Source: Chrysochromulina parva
Lineage: Eukaryota; Haptophyta; Prymnesiales; Chrysochromulinaceae
Assembly: GCA_002887195.1 (NCBI GenBank)
Contig: PJAB01001171.1
Coordinates: forward strand, 1-16,601
DNA length: 16,601 nt
Reading direction: 5' to 3'
Numbering within the stretch: position 1 is the stretch's first letter; every line of letters starts with the position of its first letter. The notes beneath the pieces are model-generated. The model worked only from the letters and a program-made list of their open reading frames with translations. It searched no databases and was not told where the DNA came from. A program made the position numbers and the translations under genes. Below, in pieces: positions 14,766-16,601 of the stretch.

Positions 14766-15893
14766 TTAGCTGATCTGGAGCGGCTCATCGACGGTGGACG
14801 CCTTGGCAGCCGCAGCGGCGGGCGGAAGTGCGTCACCCTCGGCCGTCGCGCACAGCAGCAGATTGTAATGCAGGCCGCGGCGCAGCGCGCGCACGACCGG
14901 CGCCGTCGCGGGCAGATGCTCGCCAAACCGATACGTGGGCACGTGGGCCACTGGACCGAGGGCCGAGGTGTCGTAGATGTCGACGCGCACCTGCAGCGCC
15001 TCGCTCAGCGCCACGAGCTCCGGGTGGCCGCCGTACCGCGCGAGGCCCATGTCAGACATGCCCTCGCAGTAGCCACCAAAATCGTCCGGGGAGTCGGCGC
15101 AATGGCGGAAGCGCTCAATGGCCGACTGCATGTAGGCGACCGCGCAGCGCCGGAGGGCGGCAACGAGGGCCTGCCCGCCTGGCGCGCCGTCCGCCTCGTC
15201 GTTGAGCGCCTCGAAGGCGGCCGACGGCGTCGCCTTTGAGCTCTCGAGCACGGCTGCTACCAACGAGCCAACCTCCGAGGCGTGTGGGGGCAGCGACTGG
15301 TTCGTCACGTGCGCCAGCAGAGCGTCGGCAGCCTGCGTCCCGTACCACGATCCGCCCAGCACGAGCGCGGCGCCGAAGACGCGGAAGAGGCAGTGGCCGT
15401 CGCCGCGGATCTTGCTCAGCTTCAAATGCGCCGTCTGCTCGAGCGAGGCCAAGGCGCGCTGGATGGCCTCGCCCACAGAGGCCTCCTCGCCAAAGGCGGC
15501 GAGGGAGCTCGGCATGGCGACGAGCGGCGGCTTCACCGCTGCCTCGAAGGCCTTTTCCTGCTCGGCGTTCCTCACCTGCTCCTCTGGCGCCGACGCCATG
15601 AGTGAGGCCAGCAAAACTGCCTGGAGGGCCTCGTCCTCGTCGTCGTCAAGGCCGAAGAAGAGCGATGAGGGCGATGCTGCTGCCTGGGCGCTGCTGCCGC
15701 CCGTCGGGGTGGCCGCGGTGCACACCATCGGCTCGTAGCTCGTCGCCACGTTGACTGGTTGTGTGACGAGCATCACTGGTCGGGTTCTTTTGTGCCGTCG
15801 GTACGTGGCTCCAAGATTCAAAGGCGATTCCAAGGCACCTTGCGGAATGGTGTGAGGGGGGCACAGGCCCAGGGGTGATGACGGCTTAGGCAT
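14766..15893 (-). CDS. OTU-family cysteine protease (probable deubiquitinase)
   Basis: The single exon encodes 375 residues, with an ATG at 15891-15893 and a TAA at 14766-14768. The OTU core starts at about 157: LKLSKIRGDGHCLFRVF holds the catalytic D165-G-H-C168 signature. ERFRHCADSPDDFGGYCEGMSDMGLARYGGHPELVALSEALQVRVDIYDT is the characteristic middle (W/YGG-E-L-A-A), and GLHYNLLL gives the catalytic His342 near the C-terminus. All three triad elements are present, so an active thiol protease that cleaves ubiquitin (or a ubiquitin-like) conjugates is expected. The N-terminal 90 residues are Ser/Pro-rich; residues 83-101 (DDDEDEALQAVLLASLMAS) resemble a ubiquitin-interacting motif with Val in place of the usual Ala. 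The OTU domain carries a longer helical insert (about 175-245) than minimal OTUs. Its start lies 149 bp from the tRNA gene. Confidence 0.92.
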   Translation of the reverse strand: MPKPSSPLGLCPPHTIPQGALESPLNLGATYRRHKRTRPVMLVTQPVNVATSYEPMVCTAATPTGGSSAQAAASPSSLFFGLDDDEDEALQAVLLASLMASAPEEQVRNAEQEKAFEAAVKPPLVAMPSSLAAFGEEASVGEAIQRALASLEQTAHLKLSKIRGDGHCLFRVFGAALVLGGSWYGTQAADALLAHVTNQSLPPHASEVGSLVAAVLESSKATPSAAFEALNDEADGAPGGQALVAALRRCAVAYMQSAIERFRHCADSPDDFGGYCEGMSDMGLARYGGHPELVALSEALQVRVDIYDTSALGPVAHVPTYRFGEHLPATAPVVRALRRGLHYNLLLCATAEGDALPPAAAAAKASTVDEPLQIS

Positions 15894-16042
15894 TGGTAGT
15901 GGCGATTTTGGAACTACCCTTGCTATTCACAGCCGGCAAGGTCCGACTCCGAGCGCTTCTCGCTCGTCGGTTGCCCCAGGGGGCCATGTTTGGTAAAAGC
16001 TGAGCATACTTATTGTGAGAGAACGCGTGTAAAGACCATCTT

Positions 16043-16114
16043 GGGATTGTGGTCTAGTGGTATGATTCTCCTTTCGGGTAGGAGAGGCCCCGAGTTCGAT
16101 TCTCGGCAGTCCCC
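16043..16114 (+). tRNA. tRNA-Pro (anticodon CGG)
   Basis: All four arms fold: acceptor GGGATTG (16043-16049) with CAGTCCC (16107-16113), including one G-T pair; anticodon stem CTCCT/AGGAG (16068-16072/16080-16084) around the loop TTCGGGT, with CGG at 16075-16077; T stem CCGAG/CTCGG around TTCGATT; discriminator C at 16114. There is no intron and CCA is not encoded, as expected for a eukaryotic nuclear tRNA. G36 followed by G37 fits proline. Confidence 0.97.
16050..16103 (+). promoter_or_regulatory. Internal RNA polymerase III promoter (A and B boxes)
   Basis: The A box TGGTCTAGTGG is at 16050-16060 and the B box AGTTCGATTCT at 16093-16103, both within the tRNA and matching the eukaryotic consensus closely. 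This supports a nuclear, pol III-transcribed gene. Confidence 0.85.
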
Positions 16115-16134
16115 GGAGGGGACTTTCCCCCTTC

Positions 16135-16138
16135 TTTT
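16135..16138 (+). terminator. Pol III terminator (TTTT)
   Basis: This is the first run of four T residues downstream of the tRNA, 20 bases past its end (context CTTCTTTTCA). It is a minimal but usual pol III stop. Confidence 0.65.
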
Positions 16139-16140
16139 CA

Positions 16141-16372
16141 CACACTGCAAAACACACACTGCAAAACACACTGCGGCTAGACACATCGGTAACCACTGCG
16201 GCTAGACACATCGGTAACATTCGATCAACTATACCCCCGACTCCCACCATCCGATGATCTCTGACGGCTCCGACACATCGGTAACATTCGATCAACTATA
16301 TGGAATGAAGGCGGGGGTCTGAGTACGCACCCTCTTTCCCCCGACTCCCACCATCCGATGATCTCTGACGGC
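16141..16372. repeat. Nested tandem duplications downstream of the tRNA
   Basis: There are four layers. (1) An ACACTGCAAAAC-type unit recurs at 16141-16172. (2) A 25-bp unit starting CACTGCGGCTAGACACATCG lies at 16169 and 16194. (3) A 29-bp unit lies at 16205-16233 and 16272-16300. (4) A 35-bp unit lies at 16234-16268 and 16338-16372. Layers 3 and 4 form one duplicated block whose right copy contains a 37-bp insertion (16301-16337) that the left copy lacks. The right 35-bp copy is the coding end of the partial gene at the right edge. Confidence 0.88.
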
Positions 16373-16601
16373 CTGAGCCGTTGCTGCCGTCACCCGAAGA
16401 CTACCCTCTCGCGCGCGCCGCTCCAACTCCCTGATCACCGACAGCGTCCCCACATGGTTCGCGAGCCCCTGCAGCTGACGTGCCTCGCATGACCCGCTCA
16501 GCACCGCTACCTCCGCCCCTATGGTGCACCACCATACATCTACTTCTACGGGGGGCTGGGCTGTGGCCAGGGCTTGCTGCAGCGCCTCAAAGGCGGCCCG
16601 A
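16292..16601 (-). CDS. 3' part of an unknown gene (5' end off the window)
   Basis: The frame is open from the right edge (first full codon 16598-16600) to a TAG at 16292-16294, about 102 residues, with no stop and no need for an internal start. It begins RAAFEALQQALATAQPPVEV, continues VDVWWCTIGAEVAVLSGS, then has a likely amphipathic helical stretch (ARQLQGLANHVGTLSVIRELERRAREG). I do not recognise the family. The last part (AVRDHRMVGVGGKR...) lies in the duplicated 35-bp block and its insertion, so the true C-terminus or a splice donor may lie before it. Confidence 0.4.
   Translation of the reverse strand, partial: RAAFEALQQALATAQPPVEVDVWWCTIGAEVAVLSGSCEARQLQGLANHVGTLSVIRELERRAREGSLRVTAATAQAVRDHRMVGVGGKRVRTQTPAFIPYS

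Noticed and set aside
14482..15239. Plus-strand frames of 76-228 residues opposite and beside the OTU gene
   Set aside because: The longer one is the antisense shadow of the OTU coding region, and the shorter ones have no motif.

Overview
This looks like nuclear DNA of a unicellular eukaryote, most likely a GC-rich alga. The evidence is spliceosomal GT-AG introns that rejoin a broken reading frame, eukaryotic families (a TMTC-type membrane/TPR protein, an OTU deubiquitinase, an F-box-like beta-propeller, a Golgi-type sulfotransferase), and an intronless nuclear tRNA-Pro with internal A and B boxes. I lean towards a haptophyte or a similar chromist because of this protein mix, but that is inference; no gene here fixes the lineage.

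Layout: a Sel1-repeat protein cut by the left edge (+, 3-551); a SAM-domain, low-complexity protein (-, 1269-3392); an F-box-like/beta-propeller protein (-, 3650-5071); a four-exon TMTC-like gene (-, 5508-8806); a two-exon sulfotransferase-like gene (-, 9354-10671); a divergent SHOCT-like gene (+, 10844-11278, possibly spliced further); a duplication-riddled stretch with the likely C-terminal exon of a VOC/glyoxalase-fold protein (-, 12071-12187 and upstream); a membrane-anchored nucleoside 2-deoxyribosyltransferase-like protein (-, 12891-13541); an OTU cysteine protease (-, 14766-15893); tRNA-Pro(CGG) (+, 16043-16114); and the 3' end of an unknown gene (-, 16292 to the right edge). The genes do not form a pathway; this is ordinary eukaryotic gene order with mostly short spacers.

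The most interesting signal is in the introns. All three TMTC introns start with a near copy of the sequence that starts the next exon, carry a third copy inside, and end in a stereotyped cassette, consensus CTGATTGCCTCCCTCATCAG, which has CTGAT/ATCAG inverted ends, a branch-point-like CTGAT, a pyrimidine stretch and the AG. The same cassette lies in the sulfotransferase intron, where a perfect 22-bp direct repeat flanks it. It also lies, in frame and without stops, inside a coding exon of the TMTC gene (63-bp offset duplication). A related CATCAG-rich 63-bp in-frame duplication sits in the SAM-domain gene. In TMTC intron 2 the cassette is amplified into an 11-unit, 22-bp tandem array. Together this looks like intron birth by insertion or duplication (introner-like element or tandem duplication), at several stages within one window.

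Tandem duplication is widespread elsewhere too: a 108/216-bp Sel1 array, a 33-bp coding minisatellite, 40/53/57-bp repeats around the VOC remnant, an approximately 85-bp intergenic duplication at 11659-11840, and nested duplications downstream of the tRNA.
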